A stretch of DNA of 42,245 bases from a bacterium (GTDB lineage: Bacteria > Desulfobacterota > Binatia > UBA12015), in the NCBI GenBank assembly GCA_030430245.1, contig JAUIFY010000013.1, forward strand, positions 1-42,245. The letters run 5' to 3'. Shown in pieces: positions 15,556 to 25,915 of the stretch. Position numbers and translations under genes: made by a program. The notes under the pieces are model-generated. The model had not been told where the DNA came from, made no database searches, and saw only the letters and a program-made list of their open reading frames with translations. Numbering within the stretch: position 1 is the stretch's first letter; each line of letters begins with the position of its first letter.

Positions 15556-16538
15556 GACCCGCGCTCCGTGAGGTCGACATCGGGCACGCGCGACAGGAGC
15601 TGGTCCAGCATCGCGTCCATCCGGAGCTCGTGGTCCACGAGCCGACGGGCGCGGGCGACGATGCGGTCGCGCTCGCGGGGATTCTCCCGGTAGTGTCGCA
15701 GCACGTCCGGAAGCTCCTCCACCCGGGCCTCGACGTAGTGCTCGCCCGCGACGAACGGATCCGGTCGGTACAGGGGCTCGGAGACGACGAGTGTGTCGTG
15801 GGTCATGCCGAGCAGAAGCCGGTCCGCCGAGACCTGCCCGGGCGCGCGCGCGACGTTCAAGAACGCGTGCGCGCGCCGGAGGAGGCGCGAGCGGCTCGCG
15901 CCCCAGTAGGCGCGCGAGTGCCAGCTCCCGACGGCGGTGAGATCGACCGACTGCTCGCGGAGCTGCGCGAAGATGCGGCGCCGTCGCGGGACGTCCAGTG
16001 CGCCGAGAAAGAGCGTCTCGAGGTCGCGCGGGGCGTCGTCCCGGCGCGCCGGATCCGGCGCGGCCTCGGCTCCGTAGGGGACCCAGTGCGCGTCGATCCC
16101 CCGCTCGGCGAGCGATTCCTGCCACGCCCGCGACGAGACGGCCAGAACGTCGGGCAGCCCCGCGCGTCGCAGGTGCTCGAGGGTCGCGAGATTCGAGTGC
16201 ACGTCGTTCGTGCGCCGGTCGCGCAGAAGAATCTTGGCCCACTCTCTCAGATGGAGCGGTGCCGCGGGCAGGCCGGACGAGCTCGGCAGGGGGAGCGGCT
16301 CCCAGTGCCAGGCGATCACGGGCGGCCGGCGGCCGCGCGCGCGGCGGAGGTCGCGCAGCAGGCCCGGGAACCAACGACAGTTCTCGAGGATCAGGATCGC
16401 GTCGAACCGGTCGAGATCGAGCGCCGCGTCTTCTTCGCGCTGCTCGACGGAGAGCCCGCGGGAGCGAAGCAGGCGCGTCACGACGTGGTCCTCCCCTCGG
16501 CGCGCCGGGACGGGACGCCAGCACACGGCGATCCGCAT
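15552..16538 (-). CDS. CgeB-like glycosyltransferase (GT1/GT4-type)
   Basis: A 328-residue protein, first gene of the overlapping four-gene set. The C-terminal half resembles the Glyco_trans_1_2 region found in CgeB-like proteins: HAFLNVARAPGQVSADRLL, then VVSEPLYRPDPFVAGEHYVE and ELPDVLRHYRENPRERDRI. The N-terminal half (FDAILILENCRWFPG, VIAWHWEPLPLP, LAVSSRAWQESL, HWVPYGAE) fits a GT-B acceptor domain. The ATG at 16538 gives MRIAVCWRPVP, a natural first strand; open sequence upstream overlaps the intergenic region shared with the divergent surface-protein gene. The stop overlaps the GTG of the oxidoreductase gene. Confidence 0.78.
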   Translation of the reverse strand: MRIAVCWRPVPARRGEDHVVTRLLRSRGLSVEQREEDAALDLDRFDAILILENCRWFPGLLRDLRRARGRRPPVIAWHWEPLPLPSSSGLPAAPLHLREWAKILLRDRRTNDVHSNLATLEHLRRAGLPDVLAVSSRAWQESLAERGIDAHWVPYGAEAAPDPARRDDAPRDLETLFLGALDVPRRRRIFAQLREQSVDLTAVGSWHSRAYWGASRSRLLRRAHAFLNVARAPGQVSADRLLLGMTHDTLVVSEPLYRPDPFVAGEHYVEARVEELPDVLRHYRENPRERDRIVARARRLVDHELRMDAMLDQLLSRVPDVDLTERGS

Positions 16539-16672
16539 CCCCGACGGGAGCGGCCGGGCTCTCGTGACCGGCACGTTCACGTGACGAGAGCACACCAGAA
16601 TCGGTCCGGCCGCGCCAGCGGGGGCGCATACGCTCGGGCGTTCGACTCCCCGGGACGGCCGAGCCCCCGACC

Positions 16673-16689
16673 TGAACCAAAGTTGAACG
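16673..16689 (+). promoter_or_regulatory. 17-base element shared by the twin surface-protein genes (copy 1)
   Basis: TGAACCAAAGTTGAACG lies 34 bases before the ATG at 16724. The same 17 bases with one T-to-C change precede the paralogous gene at 21186 by 33 bases. The element contains two TGAAC half-sites 11 bases apart. It may be an activator or sigma-factor site; I see no convincing -10 box at standard spacing. Confidence 0.55.
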
Positions 16690-16723
16690 ACTTCGTCCGA
16701 CGGGTCCCTTAAGATGACCGGCC

Positions 16724-19255
16724 ATGAGGACCAGATTTCTCCCCATTCTCCTTCTCTCCGTGCTCTCCCTGGGGATCGTCGGGCCGGCCCCGGCCGGCGC
16801 CCAGTCCGGAATCCAGATCACGCCCGACAGCCGCCGCGTCCTCGTCAGCAAGGACGTCGGGGCCGAGCGGTGGGCGCTCACCCGGAACCTGGAAGACGGC
16901 ACGGTCACCGGAAACGTCTTCTTCTCCGACGGAAGTCTGCCGCAGTTCATCGCCTGCGAGGAGGTGGGGCGGGACGGGGAGACGCTTCGCCTGCGCTGCG
17001 ACGCGAGCCTCCAGTGCCCTCTGCTCCCGTGCATCGTCACCGAGTGGAAGTCGCTCGGGGAGGTCACGCTCCCCGTTTCGTTCTTCGAGCGAGACGAGGT
17101 GGCGACCGGGGCGTCGGCGCCGGCCGCGGTCGCGCCCGGCGGCCTGACGGGGCAGATCGCACAGCAGAGCAACGTCCCCGCCGGCGTGCAGCTCACGCCG
17201 GACCGCAAGAGCACGCTCATCAACAAGGACGTCTCCGATCAGCGGTGGGCCATTACGCTGAACGGCGACGACTCCACCGTGACCGGAAACGTCTTCTTCC
17301 CGGACGGCTCGGATCCGGCGTTCCTCTGGTGCACGCGCGAGGGGCAGGACGACGTCGACGTGATCCTCGATTGCTACGGCGCGGACCGCTGCGCGGCCGG
17401 CGGCTGCCAGGCTGGCGACTGGACCTCGCTGTTCGAGGTCCGCGTGCCCGAGGCGTTCTTCCAACCCCCCGAGAACGTCTCGACCTTCGAGTTCGAGCGC
17501 TCGCTCTCCGCGTCGTTGGGCGACGATGGCGGGTTCGACGCGCTTCTCCTCGCGCTTTCGCGGGGCTACTCCTTGCGCCAGGTCGCGCGCGGAGGGCTCT
17601 CCGGCCGGATCACACCGCCGGGGGAGATCGTGACGGCGAGCGGTGACGTGGAGCTTCCCGAGGGGCAGCCGTTCGATCTCGCGGCGCCCGCGTCCGAGCT
17701 CGGCTCGGTCGCGCAGATCCCGCGAAACGCGCTGGCCGAGATCCGGCGGCAGATCCTCGCGCAGAACGGCAACGCGAGTCCGTTGTCCGCCTTCCTGGTG
17801 CTCCTCGAGCGCTACGGCCCGGAGCGAGTCGTCGAGGCGATGCAGGAAGGCCGGATCGGGCTCGACGGCAACTTCGACGAGCTGGCGGAGGGCGCCTTCG
17901 TGATCGTCGACGAGAACGGCGACCCCGTGCAGCCGAACCCGATCTCGAAGCTCGATCCGTTCAGCATTCCGGAGCTGCAGGCCGCCGCGTGCGGCAACGG
18001 CATTCTCGATCCGGGCGAGTCCTGCGACCCCGAGATCTCGCGGTTCCGGGAGTGCTTCGCCTTCAATCTCGGCGGCGCGAACGCCACGTGCCACGAAGAG
18101 CTCTGCCGGTGGGACACGCGTCCGTGCAACAAGTGCGGCAACGGGCTGCGCGAAGCCGGGATCGAGGAGTGCGACGGCACCGACATCCGCGGTCTCACGT
18201 GTCGGGCGTTCGACGAGAACCACGCCACGACCGCGGTGCCGGGGTGCACGGAGGACTGCAAGCTCGACCTGACCCCGTGCGAGATCGCGGTGGCGGGCGG
18301 GTGCCCCGACGGTCGCTTGCAGGACGGCGAGGACTGCGACGGTGCCGTCTTCCGGACGGACGTGGGGCGCGAGTGCGCGCTCGTCGACCCGAACCTCTTC
18401 GGCTCGCTCGGTTGCGACGTACGGACGTGTACGTACGACCGGTCCTCGTGCGTCGAGCTCGCGGACGGCTGTGGCGACGGGAACCTCGATGACGGCGAGG
18501 ACTGCGACGGAAGCGCGTTCCGGATCCGCAACTGCGCGGACCTCGACGAGCGCTACGCCTCCGGCCTCCTCGGGTGCCGGCCGTTCTCGTGCACCTACAA
18601 CCAATCGAGCTGCCGGGAGAGGGGGCCGGGGGATCCCGATCCCACGCCGACTCCCCGCCCGACCGCGAGCCCCCGCCCGACCGACGAGCCGACGCCGCGT
18701 CCGACGGCGGAGCCCACGCCCGGCCCGACCGCGGAGCCGACCCCGCGTCCGACGGCCGAGCCTCCCGATCCGACCCCGACCCCGGGTCCCGAGTGCGGCA
18801 ACGGCGTCATCGAGCGACCGGACGAGGAGTGCGAGGGCAGCAATCTGGGCGGACAGACCTGTGACACGATCGGCTTCGGCTTCGGCCCGGGCGGCCAGCT
18901 CTCCTGTGACCGATGCCGATTCGACTCGAGCGGTTGCGTGGACGACACCGCGCCCACGCTGACCGCGGTCGGCCCGAATCCGCTCGTCGTGCCCGTCGGG
19001 GGATCCGGGATCCTCACGTTGTTCTTCAGCGACCCCAACGGCGACGTCGTCACCGGCTGCATCACGAGCGCGCCCAACTTCATCGGCGGCTGCGGGACCT
19101 ACGATACCGGCGGGGCGACCACCGGCAGCGTCGCGGGGCCCCTCAACTGCGGCAACGCGCCAGCGTCGTTCAACTTCTTCGCCTACGTGATCGACTCGCG
19201 CGGCAACGAGAGCAACCGCTTCCCCGCGCGGCTCGTCTGCGAGGACGACGACTAG
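16724..19255 (+). CDS. Secreted surface protein with duplicated N-terminal domain and CGNG/CGDG cysteine-rich repeats (paralog A)
   Basis: An 843-residue protein with a Sec signal (MRTRFLPILLLSVLSLGIVG, then AGA). Two copies of an unrecognised domain of about 95 residues follow: one opening SGIQITPD with ERWALTRN and VTGNVFFSDG, the second opening AGVQLTPD with QRWAITLN and VTGNVFFPDGSDPAFLWC. A helical region (about 250-420) precedes five cysteine-rich repeats that start at residue 423 (CGNGILDPGESCD, CGNGLREAGIEECDG, CPDGRLQDGEDCDG, CGDGNLDDGEDCDG, and after a linker CGNGVIERPDEECEG), a pattern common in myxobacterial surface proteins. The linker at about 635-690 is Pro/Thr-rich. The C-terminal 100 residues look like an Ig-type sandwich. 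It is likely exported and surface-exposed; the function is unknown. A strong hairpin follows the stop. Confidence 0.85.
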   Translation: MRTRFLPILLLSVLSLGIVGPAPAGAQSGIQITPDSRRVLVSKDVGAERWALTRNLEDGTVTGNVFFSDGSLPQFIACEEVGRDGETLRLRCDASLQCPLLPCIVTEWKSLGEVTLPVSFFERDEVATGASAPAAVAPGGLTGQIAQQSNVPAGVQLTPDRKSTLINKDVSDQRWAITLNGDDSTVTGNVFFPDGSDPAFLWCTREGQDDVDVILDCYGADRCAAGGCQAGDWTSLFEVRVPEAFFQPPENVSTFEFERSLSASLGDDGGFDALLLALSRGYSLRQVARGGLSGRITPPGEIVTASGDVELPEGQPFDLAAPASELGSVAQIPRNALAEIRRQILAQNGNASPLSAFLVLLERYGPERVVEAMQEGRIGLDGNFDELAEGAFVIVDENGDPVQPNPISKLDPFSIPELQAAACGNGILDPGESCDPEISRFRECFAFNLGGANATCHEELCRWDTRPCNKCGNGLREAGIEECDGTDIRGLTCRAFDENHATTAVPGCTEDCKLDLTPCEIAVAGGCPDGRLQDGEDCDGAVFRTDVGRECALVDPNLFGSLGCDVRTCTYDRSSCVELADGCGDGNLDDGEDCDGSAFRIRNCADLDERYASGLLGCRPFSCTYNQSSCRERGPGDPDPTPTPRPTASPRPTDEPTPRPTAEPTPGPTAEPTPRPTAEPPDPTPTPGPECGNGVIERPDEECEGSNLGGQTCDTIGFGFGPGGQLSCDRCRFDSSGCVDDTAPTLTAVGPNPLVVPVGGSGILTLFFSDPNGDVVTGCITSAPNFIGGCGTYDTGGATTGSVAGPLNCGNAPASFNFFAYVIDSRGNESNRFPARLVCEDDD
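18628..18785 (+). repeat. Pro/Thr/Glu-rich coding repeat (surface linker)
   Basis: In-frame reiteration of codons for PTPRPTAEPTPGPTAEP-type units inside the surface protein gene. The units are imperfect and about 18-27 bases long. This is an extended linker between the fourth and fifth cysteine-rich repeats, absent from the paralog at 21186-23876. Such arrays are prone to length variation. Confidence 0.75.
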
Positions 19256-19275
19256 CGCGCAGGCACGGCGACGAA

Positions 19276-19319
19276 GCGGGGGCGCTCCGGGCCGACGCCG
19301 ACGCCCGGGGCGCTCCCGC
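19276..19319. terminator. Strong hairpin between convergent genes
   Basis: Arms 19276-19292 and 19303-19319 pair over 17 positions (15 Watson-Crick and two G-U pairs in the plus-strand RNA) around a 10-base loop. It lies 20 bases after the stop at 19255 and about 145 bases past the end of the minus-strand methyltransferase gene. There is no U-tract, as is common in GC-rich genomes. It could serve both directions. Confidence 0.6.
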
Positions 19320-19464
19320 GTACGACGCGTTCGGTATTCCCCGATTCGGGGGCGGACGCGAGGGTGCCCGGTCCGGGTGCGTCGAGCGCGGCCACGCGCG
19401 ACCTCGGCCGTCCGGGCGGCGGATGGAGTGCTTCCGAGGTGGATCGCTCGAAGCGACTCTGCGC

Positions 19465-21033
19465 TCAGCTCGCCGCGGCGGCTGCGCCGGAGGCCGGCTT
19501 CTCGAACACGAGGAAGTGCTGCTCGGGAAGGAAGTCGCGCACCTCGACGAAGCGCAGGCCGATCGCCTCGAGCTCGCGGCGGGCCTGCGCGACGGTCATC
19601 TTGTGGAGCGGCTTGATCGGGATCGAGGCATCCTCGCCCCGGTACTCGACGAGGTAGAGTCGCCCGCCCGGGGCGAGCGCGCGCGCGATGGCCTCTCCCA
19701 TCTCCTTCGGGTGCGAGAACTCGTGGTACGCGTCGACGAGAAGCACGGCGTCGACCGCGCGTTCGGGGAGCCGCGGATCGATCGACGAGCCGAGGATGGT
19801 GCGAACGTTGTCGACCCCCGCGCGCCGGGTTCGCCGGTCGATGATCTCGAGCATCTGGGGTTGGATGTCGACCGCCAGCACCCGACCCTCCTTCACGACG
19901 TCCGCGATGCGAAGGGTGAAGTAGCCGGACCCCGCGCCGATGTCGGCCACGACGTCCCCCGGATCGAGGTCCATCTCCAGGACGACGCGATCGGGCAGCT
20001 CCGTCGTCGCGCGCTCCGGCCGCTCGAGCCAGCCGACGGCCAGGTGTCCCATGACGTGCGAGGTCTCGCGGCCGAGGTACACGCGTCCGGTGCCGTCCTG
20101 GGCGGGCGTCTCGTGCCGGTACGGAGAGGACGGATCGTCCCCCAGCTGCTCGAGGGCGAGCGCGCGGATCGAGAGGTCCTCGGTGCGTGGCCCGTCCCGC
20201 GGCTCGAGTCGCGCGACCTCGCGCAGGATCGCGCGAGCCTCGTCGGCGGACGCGTCGCGCGTCTCGAGGAGCGCGATGCCGTAGATGACCCGGTTGCCGC
20301 GATCGTCGGGATCGACGCCGAGCGCCTTCTCGGCCTCGGGGACGGCGAGGTCTTCGTCGACCCAACCCGACACGAAGGGGAGGTTCGGGACGGTCGCGTG
20401 CAGGTAGGAGAGGAGCCGGTACGCGCCGCCGCGCTCGTACTCCGGCCGGAGCGCGATCACCACGCTCGAGAAGTCGTAGAGGCGGTTCGCGACGCCGTCG
20501 GTGATCGCACTCCAGGTCCCGGTCAGCTGCGACCACGCGCCCCGGGCGACCGCGGCCCAGTAGTAGACCGCCGCGACTCGCTCGCGGTGCTCGTCCGGCA
20601 CGCGGGCGCGCAGCTCGTCCGCGTCGAGCTCTTCCAGGCGCGTGCCGTCGGCGAACGCGTCGGCGATCTGGTCCATGCCCGCGGCGGCGACGCGACGCGC
20701 ACGTTCCAGACGCTCGCGCCGTCGGTCGGGCGGCTCGCTCGAGTGATCTCCGGCGAAGTACAGTGCGCGCAGGAGTCGCCAGCGGACGTCGAGGTCGGCG
20801 GGGCTCTCGGTCAGAAGGGTCTCGTAGATCTCGATCGCGTCCGCGATCGGCGCGGGATCCGCGCGACGGTTCTCGTCGACGCTGCGCCCACGTGCGGCGT
20901 AGAGCGCGTCGGCCCGCGCCAGGCGGTCGTCGACGGACGCGGCGGCCACGGCGCTCGCCGGGGCCGCGAGAACCCACGCGAACGCCATCGCGACCACCCA
21001 CGCGACGGGGACGACGATGGCTCGACGGAGCAC
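19465..21033 (-). CDS. Signal-peptide-bearing helical-repeat protein fused to a SAM-dependent methyltransferase
   Basis: A protein of about 522 residues. The preferred start is the GTG at 21033, which has AGGAGG five bases upstream; the GTG at 21039 abuts the Shine-Dalgarno sequence. The N-terminus is a Sec signal (VPVAWVVAMAFAWVLA, then ASA). Residues about 40-290 are helical, TPR-like and similar in feel to TRAP-transporter TatT proteins (AIEIYETLLTESPADLDVRWRLL, ALRPEYERGGAYRLLSYLHATVPN). The C-terminal domain is a class I methyltransferase: HVMGHLAVGWLERPER, VADIGAGSGYFTLRIA (about residue 365), VLAVDIQPQMLEII and VDAVLLVDAYHEF. Similar exported methyltransferase domains exist in other phyla, but how SAM would be supplied outside the cytosol is unclear. 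It sits between the two paralogous surface-protein genes on the opposite strand. Confidence 0.82.
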   Translation of the reverse strand: MLRRAIVVPVAWVVAMAFAWVLAAPASAVAAASVDDRLARADALYAARGRSVDENRRADPAPIADAIEIYETLLTESPADLDVRWRLLRALYFAGDHSSEPPDRRRERLERARRVAAAGMDQIADAFADGTRLEELDADELRARVPDEHRERVAAVYYWAAVARGAWSQLTGTWSAITDGVANRLYDFSSVVIALRPEYERGGAYRLLSYLHATVPNLPFVSGWVDEDLAVPEAEKALGVDPDDRGNRVIYGIALLETRDASADEARAILREVARLEPRDGPRTEDLSIRALALEQLGDDPSSPYRHETPAQDGTGRVYLGRETSHVMGHLAVGWLERPERATTELPDRVVLEMDLDPGDVVADIGAGSGYFTLRIADVVKEGRVLAVDIQPQMLEIIDRRTRRAGVDNVRTILGSSIDPRLPERAVDAVLLVDAYHEFSHPKEMGEAIARALAPGGRLYLVEYRGEDASIPIKPLHKMTVAQARRELEAIGLRFVEVRDFLPEQHFLVFEKPASGAAAAAS

Positions 21034-21135
21034 CTTCACCTCCTCGAGTCTGAAGGAAGACCGCGGTTCCGCCAGAGGAATTTCCGCGTGGCTCCGCCCG
21101 ACTGGCCTCCGCCGCCAAACGGGCGTTCGAACATT

Positions 21136-21152
21136 TGAACCAAAGCTGAACG
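21136..21152 (+). promoter_or_regulatory. 17-base element shared by the twin surface-protein genes (copy 2)
   Basis: TGAACCAAAGCTGAACG, 33 bases before the ATG at 21186, differs at one position from the element at 16673-16689. Little of the surrounding DNA is conserved between the two loci, so a retained functional site is likelier than a recent duplication of the whole leader. Confidence 0.55.
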
Positions 21153-21185
21153 CTTCCCGCCGTCCACTCGTGGTAGCGAGGGGCC

Positions 21186-23876
21186 ATGGCTCGAAGAATC
21201 CAAGCTCCCGTCCTCCTGGCCGCCGTTCTTCTCCTCGCGCTCCCCGGCCGGGCGTCGGCCCAATCCGGAATCCAGGTCACCCCGGATGGGAAGCGCGTTC
21301 TGGTGAGCAAGAACGTCGGCGCCGAACGGTGGGCTCTGACGCGCAACGTGTCGGACGGCTCCGTCACGGGCAACGTCTTCTCGGCGGACGGCGGGGCTCC
21401 GCAGTTCGTCGCGTGTCGCGAGACCGGCCGCAGCGGCAACGGCATTTCGTTCCGCTGTGAGGGCGCCGACCGCTGCCGCCTCGCGCCGTGCGCGCGGGAC
21501 GAGTGGCTCTTCATCGCCGAGGTCGATCTGCCGGCTTCGTTCTTCCAGTCCGGCATCGATGCCGCGGCGGCCCCGGTCCAGAGTCTCGGGCGGCCGGGCG
21601 TCCAGACCGTCGCCGGCTCGCCGAATCAGCCGGCCGGCGTTCAGACCGTCCCGGACGCGAGCGCCACGCTCATCAACAAGGACGTCGGCGGCGGCGAGCG
21701 CTGGGCGATCACGTTCAACACCGAGGACAACACGGTGACGGGCAACGTCTTCTTCCCGAGCGGCGACGACCCGGCCTTCCTCTGGTGCGAGAAGAAGAGC
21801 TTCGACGGCGAGCAGTTCGTCCTGAGCTGCTTCGGTGCCGACCGGTGCGGGGCGACGTGTGCACCGGGGGACTGGACGCCGCTCGTCGAGGTGCCGATCG
21901 CGGAGGACTTCTTCCTCCCGCCCGAGCAGGTGGAGCGGGAGGCTCTCGCGGTGGCCCTGATCGACTCGCTGGGCGCGTCGGCGGGCTTCGACGCGCTCGT
22001 GCTGGCGCTCGCTCGAGGCCATTCGTTCCGACAGGTCGCGGCGGCCGCTCTCGCGGGGCGCCTCCTGGCGACGGGCGAGATCCGGGATCGGCGCGGCGAA
22101 GCGGTCGAGCCGGCCGAGCCGCCGTATCGAAGCGTCGCGACGAGCGCGGGCGCGCTCGCGCGGCCGAGTCAGGAGTTCGTCGAAGTCCGGATGGATCGCC
22201 TCCGGGACGCGCTCGTCGGAAGAGGGGTGGCCGCCGACACCTTCATCTCGTCCATCCTCTTCATGATCGGTCGCGGGTACTCGCCCCGCCAGATCCTCGA
22301 AGCGGTCGAACGGGATCGAATCCGCCTCGATCGTCGCGCGTCCGTGGCGGGCGCGGACGCTCTGGTCATCGTGGACGAGAACGAGCGGCTGGTCACACCA
22401 TCTCCGACCGGGCTCGGCGACGTGCTCCAGCCGCCGAAGGGTGGGTTCGACTGTGGGAACGGGATCGTCGATCCGGGGGAGTCCTGCGAAGCGGGAGTCG
22501 AGATCACCCAGTCGTGCCGCGAGTTCGGATACGACGGCGGAGCGCTCACCTGCTTCGTCGAGGGCTGTCGGTACGACACGACGGGTTGCAGGAAGTGCGG
22601 CAACGGATGGCGGGAGCCCGGGGAGGAGTGCGACGGATCCGATCTCCGCTCCACGACGTGCACGGACCTCGGGTTCGATGCGCCGGTCCTGCCGGTGTGC
22701 ACGGACGAGTGCCGGTTCGACGATGCACCGTGTCGTCAGGCCGTGGAGGACGGATGTCCCGACGGCGACCTCGACGAGGAAGAGGAGTGCGACGGCGCCA
22801 AGTTCCGCGACGGGCGGTCGTGCCGCATTCTCGGCCTCGGGCGAGGGACTCTGGGATGTCTGGGGCTCTTGTGCGCCTACGACACGGGCGACTGTGCGGG
22901 CGCCGCGATCGGGTGCGGCAATGGAGCGCTCGACGACGAGGAGCAGTGCGACGGCTCGTCCCTGCGCACCCGCCTCTGCGAAGTGTACGACGACCGCTAC
23001 GTCGCGGGCACTCTCGGCTGCAATGCGTCCTCGTGCACCTACGACACATCCGGCTGCGAAGAGGCTCCCACCGAGCCGGGCGGGGAGTGCGGGGACGGCG
23101 AGCTCGATCCGGGCGAGTCGTGCGACGGATCGGCGCTTCGCCGGACCGAATGCTCGTCGGTCGACGCACGGTTCGAGACGGGCACTCTCGGCTGCACCGA
23201 CGACTGCACGTACGACACGTCCGGTTGCGGCGGTTGCGGCGACGGCTCGCTCGACGCCGGCGAGGACTGCGACGGCGCCCTACTGCGCGAGACCGCCTGC
23301 GCCGCCTTCGACCCGCGCTTCGACGGCGGTACGCTCGGCTGCGACCCGAGCCGCTGCGCGTACGACACATCGGATTGCCGCGGGTGTGGCGACGGCATCC
23401 TCGACGACGACGAGAACTGCGAGGAGGGTCAGCTGAGCGGGTTCACGTGCCAGATCCTGAACTTCGGCCCCGGTACGCTTCGATGCGACGAGAATTGCGA
23501 CTTCGACACGAGTGACTGCGGCGACCCGGGGGACCTCTGCGGAAACGGCATCACGAATCCCGGCGAGGACTGCGACGGCCGCATCCTGCCCGGTGTCACG
23601 TGCGAGCTCGTCGACGACCGCTTCGTCGGAGGTAGCCTCGCCTGCGGCGACGACTGCAAGTACGACACGAGCGGCTGCGAGGCGGGGACGACGTGCGAGG
23701 AGAAGACGTGCCCGGGCGGAGTCTGCGTGCCGTTCGCTGCCGACTGCTGTGGCGGGGGCTTCTTCTGTCGGGAGGGCTTCGTCTGCGTGGGCGGTCCGGG
23801 AGGTGGCTGCTGCCCGAACGGACTTCCCAAGCCCTGCGGGGACGTGTGCGTCGCCGCGAATGCGGCGTGTCCCTAA
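21186..23876 (+). CDS. Secreted surface protein with duplicated N-terminal domain and eight CGNG/CGDG cysteine-rich repeats (paralog B)
   Basis: An 896-residue paralog of the 16724-19255 product. It has a Sec signal (LLAAVLLLALPGRASA), two copies of the same unrecognised domain (SGIQVTPDGKRVLVSKNVGA with VTGNVFSADG, and AGVQTVPDASATLINKDVGG with VTGNVFFPSGDDPAFLWC), then a helical middle region. Eight cysteine-rich repeats run from residue 423 to about 835, the first at the same residue number as in the paralog. Most repeats open CG[ND]Gx3-4-GExCDG and close with YDTSGC. The C-terminus is different: a dense CCGGGFFC and GGGCCPNG module instead of an Ig-like domain, and there is no Pro/Thr linker. 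It is probably exported and disulfide-stabilised. The repeat class is common in myxobacterial surface proteins; the N-terminal domain is new to me. Confidence 0.85.
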   Translation: MARRIQAPVLLAAVLLLALPGRASAQSGIQVTPDGKRVLVSKNVGAERWALTRNVSDGSVTGNVFSADGGAPQFVACRETGRSGNGISFRCEGADRCRLAPCARDEWLFIAEVDLPASFFQSGIDAAAAPVQSLGRPGVQTVAGSPNQPAGVQTVPDASATLINKDVGGGERWAITFNTEDNTVTGNVFFPSGDDPAFLWCEKKSFDGEQFVLSCFGADRCGATCAPGDWTPLVEVPIAEDFFLPPEQVEREALAVALIDSLGASAGFDALVLALARGHSFRQVAAAALAGRLLATGEIRDRRGEAVEPAEPPYRSVATSAGALARPSQEFVEVRMDRLRDALVGRGVAADTFISSILFMIGRGYSPRQILEAVERDRIRLDRRASVAGADALVIVDENERLVTPSPTGLGDVLQPPKGGFDCGNGIVDPGESCEAGVEITQSCREFGYDGGALTCFVEGCRYDTTGCRKCGNGWREPGEECDGSDLRSTTCTDLGFDAPVLPVCTDECRFDDAPCRQAVEDGCPDGDLDEEEECDGAKFRDGRSCRILGLGRGTLGCLGLLCAYDTGDCAGAAIGCGNGALDDEEQCDGSSLRTRLCEVYDDRYVAGTLGCNASSCTYDTSGCEEAPTEPGGECGDGELDPGESCDGSALRRTECSSVDARFETGTLGCTDDCTYDTSGCGGCGDGSLDAGEDCDGALLRETACAAFDPRFDGGTLGCDPSRCAYDTSDCRGCGDGILDDDENCEEGQLSGFTCQILNFGPGTLRCDENCDFDTSDCGDPGDLCGNGITNPGEDCDGRILPGVTCELVDDRFVGGSLACGDDCKYDTSGCEAGTTCEEKTCPGGVCVPFAADCCGGGFFCREGFVCVGGPGGGCCPNGLPKPCGDVCVAANAACP

Positions 23877-23918
23877 GACATCGGAATGAGAGCCAAATCC
23901 GCCGGGATCCCGCTCGGG

Positions 23919-23935
23919 GCCGGGCGCCGCCCGGC
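23919..23935 (+). terminator. GC hairpin after paralog B
   Basis: GCCGGGC-GCC-GCCCGGC forms a perfect 7-bp stem with a three-base loop, 42 bases after the stop at 23876. There is no U-tract. The rest of the 277-base gap to the amidohydrolase gene shows no other gene. Confidence 0.4.
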
Positions 23936-24153
23936 GGTCCTCACGCAAGGCCGAACGCGCCCCGCCGAGAAAACCCAGCGCGCGCCGGGCTCTCCGGGCT
24001 GGAGCCGAAGGGCGCTCCTTCCGAGGACTCCCCTCCATGCGAGCGCGCCTCTGGTTCCGTGCCGTCCGTATCGGACTTGCCGACCTTCTCTCGACTCCTT
24101 CGCGGACCCGGCCACACGGTCGTCCTGTCCGCTCTTCGGGGCGGTCTCGGACC

Positions 24154-25884
<1,731 letters not shown>

Positions 25885-25915
25885 GGGGTCTCCTTCGTAT
25901 GCATGGATGAGCCGT

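Noticed and set aside
18628..18785. Short reiterated DNA as a possible CRISPR array
   Set aside because: The repeats are in-frame Pro/Thr codons inside a gene, imperfect and without unique spacers.
16709..21556. Minus-strand open frame of about 1600 codons
   Set aside because: It lies opposite the first surface protein and overlaps the real methyltransferase gene in another frame; there are no domains and the composition is typical of shadow frames.
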